NCBI GenBank assembly: GCA_019420585.1
Contig: JAHZGX010000034.1
Coordinates: 62,001 to 126,000, forward strand
Reading direction: 5' to 3'
Source of the DNA: Prevotellaceae bacterium
Lineage (GTDB): Bacteria > Bacteroidota > Bacteroidia > Bacteroidales > Bacteroidaceae
Length of the DNA: 64,000 nt
Below are positions 54,721-63,641 of the stretch, piece after piece. Within the stretch, counting starts at the first letter, position 1. Every line of letters starts with the position of its first letter. The translations under genes and the position numbers were made by a program. A model generated the notes under the pieces. The model made no database searches. It was not told the origin of the DNA and was given only the letters and a program-made list of their open reading frames with translations.

Positions 54721-54751
54721 CAAAATTACACCATAATACGACAAGCACAAA
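54721..54751 (-). promoter_or_regulatory. Promoter of the BACON-like lipoprotein gene
   Basis: Minus strand TTTG (54751-54748), a 19-base spacer, then TAATTTTG (54728-54721). It is a full consensus match about 106 bases before the start codon. Confidence 0.75.
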
Positions 54752-54804
54752 ACTGCCAGAATCCTTTTTCCCCATGCCAGTACAATACGTACCCACATAT
54801 ATGA

Positions 54805-54978
54805 CAAAAGGCCTACCTCACGGCAGACCTTGCATCATAAAAAGAAACAATCTTTTACCTAGTAAATACCCTAAATAATCTCTTTCCTTAAACTAAAACT
54901 AACAACACTATTATATCTTTCATTCCAGAAGCCGTACTATGCATTTCGCTTACATTCCGAAACTTCCGTTCTTGATTT
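54805..54978 (-). ncRNA. Candidate minus-strand small RNA
   Basis: A TACTTTTG box (54992-54985) with TTTG 23 bases further upstream could start a transcript near 54978. It would end at a hairpin (aaggtctgcc, GTGA loop, ggtaggcctt; 54831-54808) followed by TTGT. It precedes and is separate from the lipoprotein promoter. No reading frame inside is convincing. The spacer is longer than the ideal 19-21 bases. Confidence 0.3.
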
Positions 54979-55109
54979 CCGAGTACAAAAGTAAGATGAA
55001 ATAAGGGAACACATACAAAGGTGCAAGCAGAATTATCGATTTACTCCTGTTTTCTTGATATAAATCAACTATTAGTCTCTACGAGTACATATATTTCCTT
55101 CCCAGGGAA

Positions 55110-55141
55110 TTGGGGCGTATGGAGAAAATGGCATAACTTTG
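55110..55141 (+). promoter_or_regulatory. Promoter of udk
   Basis: TTG at 55110-55112, a 21-base spacer, then TAACTTTG at 55134-55141, 84 bases before the chosen udk ATG. Because the box overlaps the longer upstream frame, it supports the shorter start. Confidence 0.65.
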
Positions 55142-55225
55142 CATCAAAAGCAGTCCCACACACATTGGATGCACCACGTTACGCACCCCAACCAAGTGGG
55201 AAGAGTCATAACAAATACAAGCATC

Positions 55226-55837
55226 ATGTACATCATAGGCATTGCAGGCGGAACCGGATCTGGTAAGACCACAGTAGTCAAGAAAATCATTGAGGCTCTG
55301 CCTCCAGGGTGTGTGGCAGTCATCCCCCAGGACTCCTATTACAATGACAATACGCACTTGGCCATGGAGGAGCGCAAGAAGATAAACTTTGACCACCCGG
55401 ATGCCTTTGACTGGAAGTTGCTTACCGATCACATACAAAGACTCAGAAACGGGAAAGCCATTGAACAGCCTACTTACAGTTACCTAGTATGCAACCGTCT
55501 GCAGGAAACCATACACGTGGAACCATGTGAGGTTGTCATCATCGAAGGCATCATGGCACTCTGGAAAAAGCAGTTGCGCGAACTCATGGACCTGAAGATA
55601 TTCGTTGACGCCGACCCCGACGAACGCCTCATCAGGGTCATCCAGCGCGACATTCTGGAGCGCGGACGCACGGCTCAAATGGTCATTGACCGCTATCTGG
55701 AAGTGCTGAAGCCCATGCATGAGGAGTTCATAGAACCCACCAAGCGCCATGCCGACCTCATTATCCCCATGGGGGGATCGAACAGGCAGGCCATCGACAT
55801 CATGCGTGCCTACATCATCCATCGGCAACGCCCCTGA
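55226..55837 (+). CDS. udk: Uridine kinase
   Basis: Phosphorylates uridine/cytidine in pyrimidine salvage. The ATG at 55226 gives 203 residues, near the family norm. It has the Walker A loop GIAGGTGSGKTTVV, the substrate region DSYYND and NFDHPDAFDW, and FVDADPDERLIRVIQRD with the LID arginines. The MltF-like gene starts 15 bases downstream, suggesting one transcript. Confidence 0.95.
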   Translation: MYIIGIAGGTGSGKTTVVKKIIEALPPGCVAVIPQDSYYNDNTHLAMEERKKINFDHPDAFDWKLLTDHIQRLRNGKAIEQPTYSYLVCNRLQETIHVEPCEVVIIEGIMALWKKQLRELMDLKIFVDADPDERLIRVIQRDILERGRTAQMVIDRYLEVLKPMHEEFIEPTKRHADLIIPMGGSNRQAIDIMRAYIIHRQRP

Positions 55838-55852
55838 GTGCAATCCCCCGAC

Positions 55853-57028
55853 ATGAACATGAGAATCCTCTCGCCGGCAACGCTCTGCCGGTGCGCCGGT
55901 CTGGCCATGGTGCTCTGCCTGGCCTCCTGCCAAGGTGAGAAAGCCACGGAGCCGTCGCCCATCTTCAGCAAGGAAGACGACACGGGTGACACGCTGCAGC
56001 ACTATGACCTGCCCGACATACAGGATGCCACTCTGCTGATAGGCGGCACCCTAAGCGGCCCGGACACCTATTATGAATACCGAGGACAAGGCATGGGACG
56101 GCAGTTCTGCATGGCCGAGGAGTTTGCGCGCACCATAGGCACGAAACTGCAGATGGACATCGCACCCGACACGGCCACCCTACTCCGTCGCCTGGCCGAG
56201 GGAGAAATCGACTTCATTGCACTGGACATGCCACGATGGGCCACGCGGCAGGATGCCCCACTACTGGCCGAGGCCATCGGCGAATGGTGGGAGAGCGGTG
56301 CACGAGAGACCGTCCTGCGCACACTCAAGGGCACCACGCATGTAACCCGCCGCCGCATGCGCCCGGTGATGAAAGACCGTGCCAAGGGCATCATATCACC
56401 CTATGACCCGCTGCTCATACGTTACAGCCAGCAAATTCGCTGGGACTGGAGGCTTCTGGCCGCGCTCTGCTACCAGGAATCCGGCTTCGACCCTGAGGCC
56501 ATCTCATGGGCCGGTGCACGCGGACTAATGCAGATCATGCCCGGCACGGCCACGCTCCTAGGAGTACGAAGGGAGCAAATCCATGACCCCGAAACCAACA
56601 TATCGGCAGGTACACGCTACCTGGCCATGCTGGACCGACAGTTCTCCGACATACGCAACGGCGCAGAACGCATACGCTTCATACTGGCCGCCTACAACGG
56701 AGGAGCCAACCACGTGAGGGATGCCATGGCACTGACCTCAAAATACGGGAGCAACCCCAGGGTGTGGGAGCATGTGGCTCCATACGTGCTGCGGCTCTCC
56801 GACCCTCGTTTCTACCGTGATCCTGTGGTGCGCTACGGCTACATGCGCGGCTCGGAGACCAGTGAGTATGTGCGCCGCATCACAGAACGCTGGCAGGCCT
56901 ACAGGCAGGCAGCCCATCCCGCAGCAGGAGGCAGCGTGCCGGCACCCGCACGCCACAACACGCGCTTCGGCACACAGCACACACAGGTGAAGAGTGCCGA
57001 GGAATGGCTTCCCGGGGATTCTCTGTGA
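55853..57028 (+). CDS. MltF-like membrane-bound lytic transglycosylase
   Basis: Cleaves peptidoglycan glycan strands. 391 residues from the ATG at 55853, with a lipoprotein signal (LAMVLCLASC). The first 190 residues resemble a solute-binding domain as in MltF. The second half is an SLT domain, with catalytic glutamate in CYQESGFDPEA, then GARGLMQIMPGTA and AAYNGGANHV. The tail after about 340 is low complexity. A start at the preceding ATG (55838) would add 5 residues. Confidence 0.88.
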   Translation: MNMRILSPATLCRCAGLAMVLCLASCQGEKATEPSPIFSKEDDTGDTLQHYDLPDIQDATLLIGGTLSGPDTYYEYRGQGMGRQFCMAEEFARTIGTKLQMDIAPDTATLLRRLAEGEIDFIALDMPRWATRQDAPLLAEAIGEWWESGARETVLRTLKGTTHVTRRRMRPVMKDRAKGIISPYDPLLIRYSQQIRWDWRLLAALCYQESGFDPEAISWAGARGLMQIMPGTATLLGVRREQIHDPETNISAGTRYLAMLDRQFSDIRNGAERIRFILAAYNGGANHVRDAMALTSKYGSNPRVWEHVAPYVLRLSDPRFYRDPVVRYGYMRGSETSEYVRRITERWQAYRQAAHPAAGGSVPAPARHNTRFGTQHTQVKSAEEWLPGDSL

Positions 57029-57233
57029 AGCGGATGCCTTACAGCACCCGCTGCACATGCCTTCACGGATCGGGAGAGCCTGAAGAACGGCATTTCACCT
57101 CCTTCTTCCCGCATGATTCTGCCATTTTCCACGGATACGCCGAAGAAAGTTGCCCCCACATGGTGCATGCAACAGTTTTTTTTCGTAATATTGCATGTAA
57201 ATAACGTAGAAAGCAACTAAAAACCATCTGAAC

Positions 57234-58040
57234 ATGAAGAAAATTACCCTTGCACTGATGGCCGCTGTGGTTCTGTGCGCGCCGGCACTGGCACAGCAAA
57301 AGACCAAGCACATCTTCACAAGCAGCAACACGCTGAATCTGGAAACATTGGAGTCCCCCGGGCAGGAAACCACCCTGCACCGCACACTGCTTGCCGGATA
57401 CAACAGCATCTGCCTGCCCATGACTCTTAACGCAGAACAACTGCAGCAGGCAGCACCCGGCGTGCAACTGGAAAGGTTGGCCAAGATACAGCAGGAAGGA
57501 AACACGCTGACCCTGGTGTTCCTAGACTGCACTGCCGAAGGCCTGCAGGCCGGTACGCCCTACCTCATATTCTCGCCCAAGTTGCAGACTCTGAGAGCCA
57601 ACAGCACCGAGGCTGTAGCCGTAAGCACACAACTGCGCAACGTGACCAAGACCGACAACCAGGGCAACCAAGTAACCTTCGGGAGCAGTTGGGAGAGCCT
57701 GCGCGTTGAAGGTCGCTACGGCATACCGGCCCAGCAGGAGGCATATCCCCTGCAGAGCATACTGGTGCGCACCGAGGCAGACAAGACCTTCCTGCCCACC
57801 CGTTGCGGATTCACATGGGACAAGCAGGCAGCAAACGCCACCCAGATAGAGATTAAGCACGTGACTTCGCTGGACGGTACAGAGACCAGCATTGAGAAGA
57901 TGCAGGCCGCCAATGCCGTTGAGGATGTGTATGACACACAGGGCAACCTGGTGCTCAAGCAAGCCAACGTGAACAGCGCACTACAGTCACTTCCACAAGG
58001 CATCTACGTGATACGCGGACAGAAAGTGGCCGTGAAGTGA
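57234..58040 (+). CDS. Secreted protein with sorting-domain-like C-terminus
   Basis: 268 residues with a clear signal peptide (ITLALMAAVVLCAPALAQ). The body is beta-rich and not recognised. The last 40 residues (VEDVYDTQGNLVLK ... LPQGIYVIRGQKVAVK) follow the pattern of C-terminal domains in Prevotella secreted proteins that end in a GxYxVxGxKV-type strand, like type IX secretion signals; a T9SS role is inference. Upstream, TAATATTG at 57186 may be its -7 box. It shares 4 bases with the amidase gene. Confidence 0.7.
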   Translation: MKKITLALMAAVVLCAPALAQQKTKHIFTSSNTLNLETLESPGQETTLHRTLLAGYNSICLPMTLNAEQLQQAAPGVQLERLAKIQQEGNTLTLVFLDCTAEGLQAGTPYLIFSPKLQTLRANSTEAVAVSTQLRNVTKTDNQGNQVTFGSSWESLRVEGRYGIPAQQEAYPLQSILVRTEADKTFLPTRCGFTWDKQAANATQIEIKHVTSLDGTETSIEKMQAANAVEDVYDTQGNLVLKQANVNSALQSLPQGIYVIRGQKVAVK

Positions 58041-58864
58041 GACTAAGCCTTCTTCAAAGAGACATCAAATGGGCAGCCCCCGCAGCCAACATGACGGCTG
58101 CGGAGGCTGCCCTTTTGGCATGCAAGGGAAGCGACGTGTGCATGCTGCCCGAGATGTGGCCCACAGGATTCCTCCCACAGCCCTCAATGGACGATGTACG
58201 GAATCAGCAGCAACAGACACTCGACTGGCTGCAGGAGATGGCCGATCGGATGGACTGCGCCCTGGTGGGAAGCATGGCCACACTGACCGATGAAGGCGAG
58301 TGGAGAAACCGGCTCCACTTCATCCGCCCGCACAAGGAACCGCTCTTCTATGACAAGCATCACCTCTTCACCTATGCAGGCGAGCATCTGCACTACACTC
58401 CCGGAACGGACAGGCTGGTGGTGGAATGGCGCGGCACACGCTTCCTGCCACTGGTGTGCTATGACCTGCGCTTCCCCATGTGGAGCCGCAACAGGACAGA
58501 CGGCAAACCGGGATTTCCCACAAGGCTCGTGACAGAGGAAGCAGCACAGAGGCAGGAAGAAACAGGGAGAGCCGAATATGACGTATTGCTCTACGTGGCA
58601 TCATGGCCTGCATCGAGGGCTGCGGCATGGAAATCGCTCCTGGTGGCCAGGGCCATCGAGAACCAGTGCTACGCATGCGGCGTGAACCGCATAGGAGACG
58701 ACCCCAACTGCCATTACTCGGGCGGGACGCTCTGCGTGGACCCTTACGGGAACATCGCAGGTCAGGTGCCCGATGACCAAGAGGGGAATCTGACCGTGGA
58801 AATAGACATGGACAGGCTGAAGCGTTTCCGCAGGAAGTTCCCCGTGCTGGAGGATGCCGACTGA
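58037..58864 (+). CDS. Nitrilase-family amidohydrolase (omega-amidase-like)
   Basis: 275-residue carbon-nitrogen hydrolase starting at GTG, which overlaps the previous stop as GTGA. The next ATG (18 codons on) would delete the first conserved strand LSLLQRDIKW. The catalytic triad is present: E in MLPEMWPTGF, K in FYDKHHLF, and C in PLVCYDLRFP. The sequence resembles the YafV/omega-amidase branch, which deaminates alpha-ketoglutaramate-like metabolites. The active site is intact. Confidence 0.88.
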   Translation: MRLSLLQRDIKWAAPAANMTAAEAALLACKGSDVCMLPEMWPTGFLPQPSMDDVRNQQQQTLDWLQEMADRMDCALVGSMATLTDEGEWRNRLHFIRPHKEPLFYDKHHLFTYAGEHLHYTPGTDRLVVEWRGTRFLPLVCYDLRFPMWSRNRTDGKPGFPTRLVTEEAAQRQEETGRAEYDVLLYVASWPASRAAAWKSLLVARAIENQCYACGVNRIGDDPNCHYSGGTLCVDPYGNIAGQVPDDQEGNLTVEIDMDRLKRFRRKFPVLEDAD

Positions 58865-58987
58865 GCGTCCGCATTTTGTCCATGCAAGACATCCGACAAG
58901 GATTGCACGGGCGTACATTCAGGGAGCACCAGGGACGAAAAGAATGAAATCAGAAAAGAATATCAACTAACAGACAAACAGAACAAC

Positions 58988-60109
58988 ATGAACCAGACAA
59001 ACCGAATGAAACAAGGCTTCAGACAAATGCAGAACGCCACACTGAACGCCATCGTGCTGACCCTCACCCTGCTCCTGTGTCCCTGGCAGCCGGCCGCGCA
59101 GGCCAAGGGAAAGAAGGGCAAGGCAAAGGAGTATGTGACCGTGACCGACTACATCAAGAACGACGGCAAGAGCGACATAGCCGACGCGCTGCAGGAACTG
59201 ATTGACCGCAATCCCAACCGCACCATATTCTTCCCCGACGGAACCTACTGCGTGTCGCATTCCATCCTCACCCCCGCCGACCCCAAGAAGAGCGTGTCGC
59301 TGATTCTGGCCAACTTTGCCTGCATCAAGGCCATCGGTGATTGGCCCGAGAAGGAAGCCGTCATACGACTGGGAGGCAAAGACCCCTTCAACACCATCTA
59401 CGTGCCGGGAAGCAACTATGTGCTCTCGGGCGGAATCATCGATGGCAGCAACGTGGCCAACGGCGTGTCCATCGACAGCGGGAGGGAGACCAGGGTGAGC
59501 GGCGTGAGCATCAAACACGCGGTGGTGGGACTGCACGTGAAGCACGGAGCAAACAGCGGCTCATCGGATGCCGACGTGAATGACGTGAACATCACAGGCA
59601 ACGGCACCGAACAGTCGGTGGGCTTGCTGGTGGAGGGGTTCGACAACACGTTCACCAACATGCGCATTGCCGATGTCAACATCGGCGTGTGGCTGAAGAG
59701 TGCGGGCAACAGCCTGCGCAACATCCATCCGCTCTACATCTACCGAGACACGCAGAAATATGAGACGAGTTGTGGCTTCAAGGTCGACTTCGGAAGCAAT
59801 TGGTTCTACTACTGCTACAGCGACCAGATGGGCACGGGATTCCGCCTGGGCAAGGATGCAAGGGTGCACATGACCGACTGCTACTGCTACTGGTACAACG
59901 GCTCGCGCTGCCCCTTCCAGACTGCCATTGAATGTGACGGTCCCTTTGCCGGCATCGCCACGGGATTCCAAGCCGACTTCCACAAGGACTGCGGAACCAT
60001 TTCGCTGCTCAGGGGCGAGCGGGGAGGCAAGGGGCGTCTGCTCTACCCCATACGCGGCACACGCAAGATGGCCGATGGGGACGTGAGCCAGGAGTACATC
60101 AGGGAGTAA
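58988..60109 (+). CDS. Secreted right-handed beta-helix protein
   Basis: 373 residues with a signal peptide-like segment (TLNAIVLTLTLLLCPWQPAAQA). The region DYIKNDGKSDIADALQELID with IFFPDGTY is typical of pectate-lyase-3/GH28-like beta-helix starts. Rung-like repeats follow (SGVSIKHAVVGLHVKHGAN, NDVNITGNG, FTNMRIADVNIGVWLKSAG). It probably acts on or binds polysaccharide outside the cell. No catalytic residues can be assigned. An upstream ATG at 58988 is the chosen start; ATG 6 codons on is possible. Confidence 0.78.
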   Translation: MNQTNRMKQGFRQMQNATLNAIVLTLTLLLCPWQPAAQAKGKKGKAKEYVTVTDYIKNDGKSDIADALQELIDRNPNRTIFFPDGTYCVSHSILTPADPKKSVSLILANFACIKAIGDWPEKEAVIRLGGKDPFNTIYVPGSNYVLSGGIIDGSNVANGVSIDSGRETRVSGVSIKHAVVGLHVKHGANSGSSDADVNDVNITGNGTEQSVGLLVEGFDNTFTNMRIADVNIGVWLKSAGNSLRNIHPLYIYRDTQKYETSCGFKVDFGSNWFYYCYSDQMGTGFRLGKDARVHMTDCYCYWYNGSRCPFQTAIECDGPFAGIATGFQADFHKDCGTISLLRGERGGKGRLLYPIRGTRKMADGDVSQEYIRE

Positions 60110-60152
60110 GGCGGAAACGTTTTCACCGGGCACTCCCCATGCACCGGGAAAG

Positions 60153-60190
60153 GCAAGCGCGGCCTCACGAAAGTGAAGCCGCGCTTGCTT
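60153..60190 (+). terminator. Hairpin after the beta-helix gene
   Basis: A 16-bp stem (60153-60168 with 60173-60188, one G-U) with a GAAA tetraloop, 43 bases after the stop. The T-run is poor, so it may work with help of Rho or in combination. Confidence 0.65.
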
Positions 60191-60332
60191 ATGCCCCCCG
60201 AAGACGGCACCGGCCGGATGCGGGAAGCGCGAATCGCCGCGTTGGCCGACACCGGGCATTCCCTTGACACACGGGAGCGCGCCGCGCCGGGCATCACGAT
60301 GCACTGCGCTTTTCAGAGGATGCGCATGCACG

Positions 60333-60369
60333 GAAAAGGCGGCCTGCCCCCATACCGGAGCAGGCCGCC
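60333..60369 (-). terminator. Intrinsic terminator of the minus-strand cluster
   Basis: A 10-bp GC-rich stem (60369-60360 with 60347-60338; ggcggcctgc arms), followed on the minus strand by TTTTCC, just after the lipoprotein stop. Confidence 0.75.
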
Positions 60370-60384
60370 CTGTGTGATGTCCGC

Positions 60385-60924
60385 TTACTGAATGTTGAAG
60401 TTGAACGAGCCCCTGGCATCGCCGCTGAGCAGGGCCGAGGTGGAGGTTATCGTGCCCGAGTAGCCGCCGCTGCTGCCAATGGTGCTGCCGTCCCACACCA
60501 GTTCCCCATCGGAACTGTAGTTGTACGTGGCGGCGAAGCTCACCGTTGCCCTGCCCTGCGCGCCCTGCGGGATGGCAAAGGTGTGCTTGGGGTCGGCGCT
60601 GCTCGTGCCGTCATAGTTGGTGTGGTACTGCTTGGTGATCAGCGTGTCCTTGTAGGTTGTCCCGTCCTCGGCATACACTTGGCAGGACAGCGTCCAGTTG
60701 TAATAGGTGCTGTTGATGTAGCGCCCCTTCTGAGCCTGCACCGCCGTGACCGTGATGGAATCCCCGGCATGGAACTGCTCCCTGTTGGACACCTGCACTC
60801 CCTTGCGCTCGATGCGAAATCCGCTGAAGAGAGGCGGGCAGGCCGTGTAATCCTTTTCCTTGCACGATGAGAGTGCCAGGAGGGTGGCCGCGCCCAGGGC
60901 CACCATGATTTTCTTATTGTTCAT
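60385..60924 (-). CDS. Hypothetical lipoprotein
   Basis: 179 residues from the ATG at 60924, which gives a lipoprotein signal (MVALGAATLLALSSC). The rest is polar and beta-rich (VSFAATYNYSSDGELVW, SGDARGSFNF) with no recognised domain; an Ig-like fold is possible. It begins 4 bases after the Maf stop and is last in the minus-strand cluster. Confidence 0.72.
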   Translation of the reverse strand: MNNKKIMVALGAATLLALSSCKEKDYTACPPLFSGFRIERKGVQVSNREQFHAGDSITVTAVQAQKGRYINSTYYNWTLSCQVYAEDGTTYKDTLITKQYHTNYDGTSSADPKHTFAIPQGAQGRATVSFAATYNYSSDGELVWDGSTIGSSGGYSGTITSTSALLSGDARGSFNFNIQ

Positions 60925-60928
60925 GTTG

Positions 60929-61507
60929 TCAGAGTATGATGTTTCTTTTCTTGAGTTCCGAATAGAGCCGCTGCACGGGTAATCCCATGACGTTGTAATA
61001 GGAGCCGCTGAGGCGTGTGACCCCCACATAGCCAATCCACTCCTGCACGCCGTAGGCGCCGGCCTTGTCCATGGGGGCGTAGCGCTCCACGTAATAGCGC
61101 ACCTCGTCATCGGAGAGTTCCGCAAAGGTGACGTCGGTCACGGCGGCAAACGAAGTGGTCCACTCGGTGGTGGCGAGCGTCACGCCGGTCACCACCTGGT
61201 GGGTCTTGCCCGAGAGCATCCTGAGCATGCCCTGCGCCTCGGCCGCCGAGGCCGGCTTGCCCAGCACGCGGCCGTCTGTCCACACGATGGTGTCGGCGGT
61301 GATGAGCAGTTCGTCCGCGGCCAGGGTGTATGCCTCGCTCTTCGCGCGGCTGATGTACTGCGGAATCTGCTCCATGGGCAGGTCCTGCGGGTAATCCTCG
61401 CAGATGCCGTCCTTGACGCACACCTCGAAGTCGATGTCCAGTCCGCCCAGCAGTTCGCGTCGGCGGGGAGAGTTGCTGGCCAGTATGATTCGCTTGCTTG
61501 TCTTCAT
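60929..61507 (-). CDS. maf: Maf-like nucleotide pyrophosphatase
   Basis: Hydrolyses non-canonical or excess nucleoside triphosphates (dTTP/UTP type). 192 residues from the ATG at 61507; the longer upstream frame is a GC-rich artefact. ILASNSPRRRELL with the SxxR motif is at the N-terminus, ADTIVWTDGRVLGKP contains the catalytic aspartate, and GAYGVQEW lies near the end. No linked function with neighbours is evident. Confidence 0.93.
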   Translation of the reverse strand: MKTSKRIILASNSPRRRELLGGLDIDFEVCVKDGICEDYPQDLPMEQIPQYISRAKSEAYTLAADELLITADTIVWTDGRVLGKPASAAEAQGMLRMLSGKTHQVVTGVTLATTEWTTSFAAVTDVTFAELSDDEVRYYVERYAPMDKAGAYGVQEWIGYVGVTRLSGSYYNVMGLPVQRLYSELKKRNIIL

Positions 61508-61581
61508 TTTCAGAAAGAGTATATATAATGATGTGTGGCCGCGCACGTGGATGCCTCGGAGCAGCCGCGCACGTGCGTCTT

Positions 61582-62100
61582 TCACCAGCCGAAGGCCTGC
61601 GCGTCGGTCATCCACTTGCCCTGCGCGCGCAGCACCTGCTCGGTCACGTCGCGCACGCATCCGTAGCCTCCGCGCAGGTGGCTCACGTAGAGGCTCGCCT
61701 GGCGTATCTCGGGTGCGGCATCGGCGGGGCAGCAGGGGCAGCCGCAAAGGCGCATCACGGGATAGTCGGGAATGTCGTCGCCCATGTAGAGCACTTCCTC
61801 ATGACGGAGTCCAAGCCTGCGGAGCATGTCCTCATACACGGGTACCTTGTCCGAGCAGCCTAAGTGAACCTCCCTGATGCCGAGTCCTTCATAGCGTACC
61901 CTGATGGCAGGAACGCCCGCGCCCGTGATGATGCCCACATGCAGACCGCGCTTTACCGCCAACTGCAGGGCGTAGCCGTCCTTGATGTTCACCGTGCGCA
62001 GCGGGGTGCCCTGGGCATCCATGCCGATCGTCTCCGCACTCAGCACCCCGTCCACGTCAAAGACGAGGGCCTTTATCTTCCTCAAATCGTAGTTTATCAT
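61582..62100 (-). CDS. kdsC: KdsC-like 3-deoxy-D-manno-octulosonate-8-phosphate phosphatase
   Basis: HAD phosphatase of 172 residues making Kdo for the lipopolysaccharide core. FDVDGVLSAETIGMD has the catalytic DxD, IITGAGV is motif II, KVPVYEDML holds the lysine, and MGDDIPDYPVM is the metal-binding motif. The N-terminal 15 codons overlap the end of the upstream DUF2520 gene by 44 bases, an unusually long overlap that suggests coupled translation. Confidence 0.9.
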   Translation of the reverse strand: MINYDLRKIKALVFDVDGVLSAETIGMDAQGTPLRTVNIKDGYALQLAVKRGLHVGIITGAGVPAIRVRYEGLGIREVHLGCSDKVPVYEDMLRRLGLRHEEVLYMGDDIPDYPVMRLCGCPCCPADAAPEIRQASLYVSHLRGGYGCVRDVTEQVLRAQGKWMTDAQAFGW

Positions 62101-62800
62101 CGTGAATGTAGTTGCTCAGTATGTCATACACCTGCCTCATCGTCTCATCGGGCAGCAAGGCTCTCTGGGCCTCCATGACCTGCGTGTCCCAGCGCACGGC
62201 CGGCCCCGTCTGTGCGTCGTGCGGCGCGAGGCTGTGCACCTTGGCGGCCGTCTCGTCGATGAGGGGCAGGAGCACGCTGAACGGGATGCCCTCGGACTGG
62301 AGCAGGCGGTTGGCCATGGAATAGAGGCTGTTGGTGAAGTTGGAGCAGAACACTGCGGCCAGATGTATGTGGCGGCGGCGCCCGGAGTCCAGCACGTGCA
62401 CGGATTGGCTCACCGATGAGGCCAGTTCCATGAGCAAGTCGAGGTCGGTGTCACTCTCCACGAAGAGCGGCACCCGGGAGAAGTCCACCTCCCGTGCCTT
62501 TGAGAGGGTCTGCAGGGGATAGAGCACGCCGCGCCGCCTCTGCGGCAGCACGTCCATGGGCACGCTGCCCGCCGTGTGCACCACCAGGCCCTGCACGCCG
62601 CGCAGTTCATCGGCCACGGGGGCGATGCTGCGGTCGGACACGGCGATGACGTACACATCGGCATCCTGCGGCACGGGGGCAAGGCGTGTGCGCCCGCCCA
62701 CGGCCACCACCTCGTGCCCGGCCTCGCGGAGTGCCTGTCCGAGCCTCGTGGCCACGTTTCCGGCACCTATCAGTACCGCCCTGTATGCACGCGCTCCCAT
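62057..62800 (-). CDS. Rossmann-fold DUF2520-type oxidoreductase-like protein
   Basis: 247 residues from the ATG at 62800. An N-terminal NADP-binding fold (VLIGAGNVATRLGQAL) is followed by VYVIAVSDRSIAPVADEL and GSVPMDVLP, then a helical C-terminal half (FCSNFTNSLYSMANRLL), as in DUF2520 proteins, which are related to pyrroline-5-carboxylate or 6-phosphogluconate dehydrogenase folds. Its reaction is unknown. It overlaps nitroreductase (31 bases) and kdsC (44 bases). Confidence 0.85.
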   Translation of the reverse strand: MGARAYRAVLIGAGNVATRLGQALREAGHEVVAVGGRTRLAPVPQDADVYVIAVSDRSIAPVADELRGVQGLVVHTAGSVPMDVLPQRRRGVLYPLQTLSKAREVDFSRVPLFVESDTDLDLLMELASSVSQSVHVLDSGRRRHIHLAAVFCSNFTNSLYSMANRLLQSEGIPFSVLLPLIDETAAKVHSLAPHDAQTGPAVRWDTQVMEAQRALLPDETMRQVYDILSNYIHDDKLRFEEDKGPRL

Positions 62801-63297
62801 TTCAGCCTGTCTTCGTTCTGCGGCTTGCGCTCCATGCCCTTGTGCCCCACGGCCACGAGGCAGCACACGCCGTGCCCCCCGGGCACGCCCAGGAGGTCGC
62901 GCACCACCTGCTCGGAGTCCTCGCCCTCGGCCGTGCTGCGCCCGCGCACCTGCACCCAGCATGCGCCCAGCCCCATGTCCTCGGCCTGGAACAACAGGCA
63001 GGCGGCGGCAACGGAGGCATCCTCCACCCACACATCGCTCATCTCCGTGTCGGCCAGCACGGCAATGACCAGCGGCGCGCCGGCCACGAAGTCGGCTCCC
63101 ATGGCCTTGCAGCGGCTCAACGCCTCAATGGTGACCGTGTCCTGCACCACGACGAACTCATAACTGTGCATTCCCTTGCTGCTTGGTGCCATCAGCGCGG
63201 CGCGCAGGAGCGTGCGCACCTGCTCGGGGGTAATCTTCTCGGGAGTGAACTTGCGGTGCGACCGGCGCACGGCAAGCAACTGGCTCATGTTGTCCAT
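62770..63297 (-). CDS. Nitroreductase-family flavoprotein
   Basis: 175 residues from the ATG at 63297, chosen because the promoter box at 63334 would leave the upstream ATG (63324) almost leaderless. RRSHRKFTPEKITPEQV near the start and APSSKGMHSYEFVVV are the FMN-binding motifs; VAGAPLVIAV and LGACWVQVRGR are conserved. It likely reduces quinone- or nitro-type substrates with NAD(P)H; the true substrate is unknown. Confidence 0.88.
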   Translation of the reverse strand: MDNMSQLLAVRRSHRKFTPEKITPEQVRTLLRAALMAPSSKGMHSYEFVVVQDTVTIEALSRCKAMGADFVAGAPLVIAVLADTEMSDVWVEDASVAAACLLFQAEDMGLGACWVQVRGRSTAEGEDSEQVVRDLLGVPGGHGVCCLVAVGHKGMERKPQNEDRLKWERVHTGRY

Positions 63298-63641
63298 AGG
63301 AAAAACTGTGTTCTGTAAATTCATCCGCAGGCGCAAAGTTACGGAAATCTGCGGAAATGCCGAATGGAAACGGGCAAAAGTCCTTGGGGCGCCACTGCCT
63401 GACGAGCAAGGGCAGGAGCACCGCGGCCACGGCCATCACGGCAACGCACGGAGACAAGGCACCAATCCACGAGCAAGAAACGCATCATGCCCCCACCACG
63501 CTGAAGTGAGAGCCGACAGGCACCCCCATGCGGCAGTCTTCCTGCCTGCGGCAGGGAGCGGGGCCCCGGGAACCGGCCTGCATTTTCCCATTAACTTTCC
63601 CGCGCTTCCGGGCACTATAAGAATAGGAAGGGACGTTATTC
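63298..63641. other. Divergent intergenic region, nitroreductase to sigma factor
   Basis: 344 bases, GC-rich, no convincing gene. It holds the nitroreductase promoter box and a purine-rich leader (aataggaaggga) just upstream of the sigma-factor start. Confidence 0.5.
63334..63341 (-). promoter_or_regulatory. Putative -7 element of the nitroreductase cluster
   Basis: Minus strand TAACTTTG, 36 bases before the chosen start. The -33 region is unclear. Confidence 0.5.

Larger units (their letters stand above)
54616..55225. other. Intergenic region between BACON lipoprotein and udk
   Basis: 610 bases without a convincing gene. It holds, from left: the lipoprotein promoter (54721-54751), a terminator-like hairpin read on the minus strand (54805-54831), a copy of the aaacaatcttttacc element (from 54844), a minus-strand -7 box (54985-54992), and the udk promoter (55110-55141). 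Confidence 0.6.

Noticed and set aside
61507..61747. N-terminal extension of Maf
   Set aside because: The added 80 residues are arginine-rich GC-bias sequence; the family start is the ATG at 61507.
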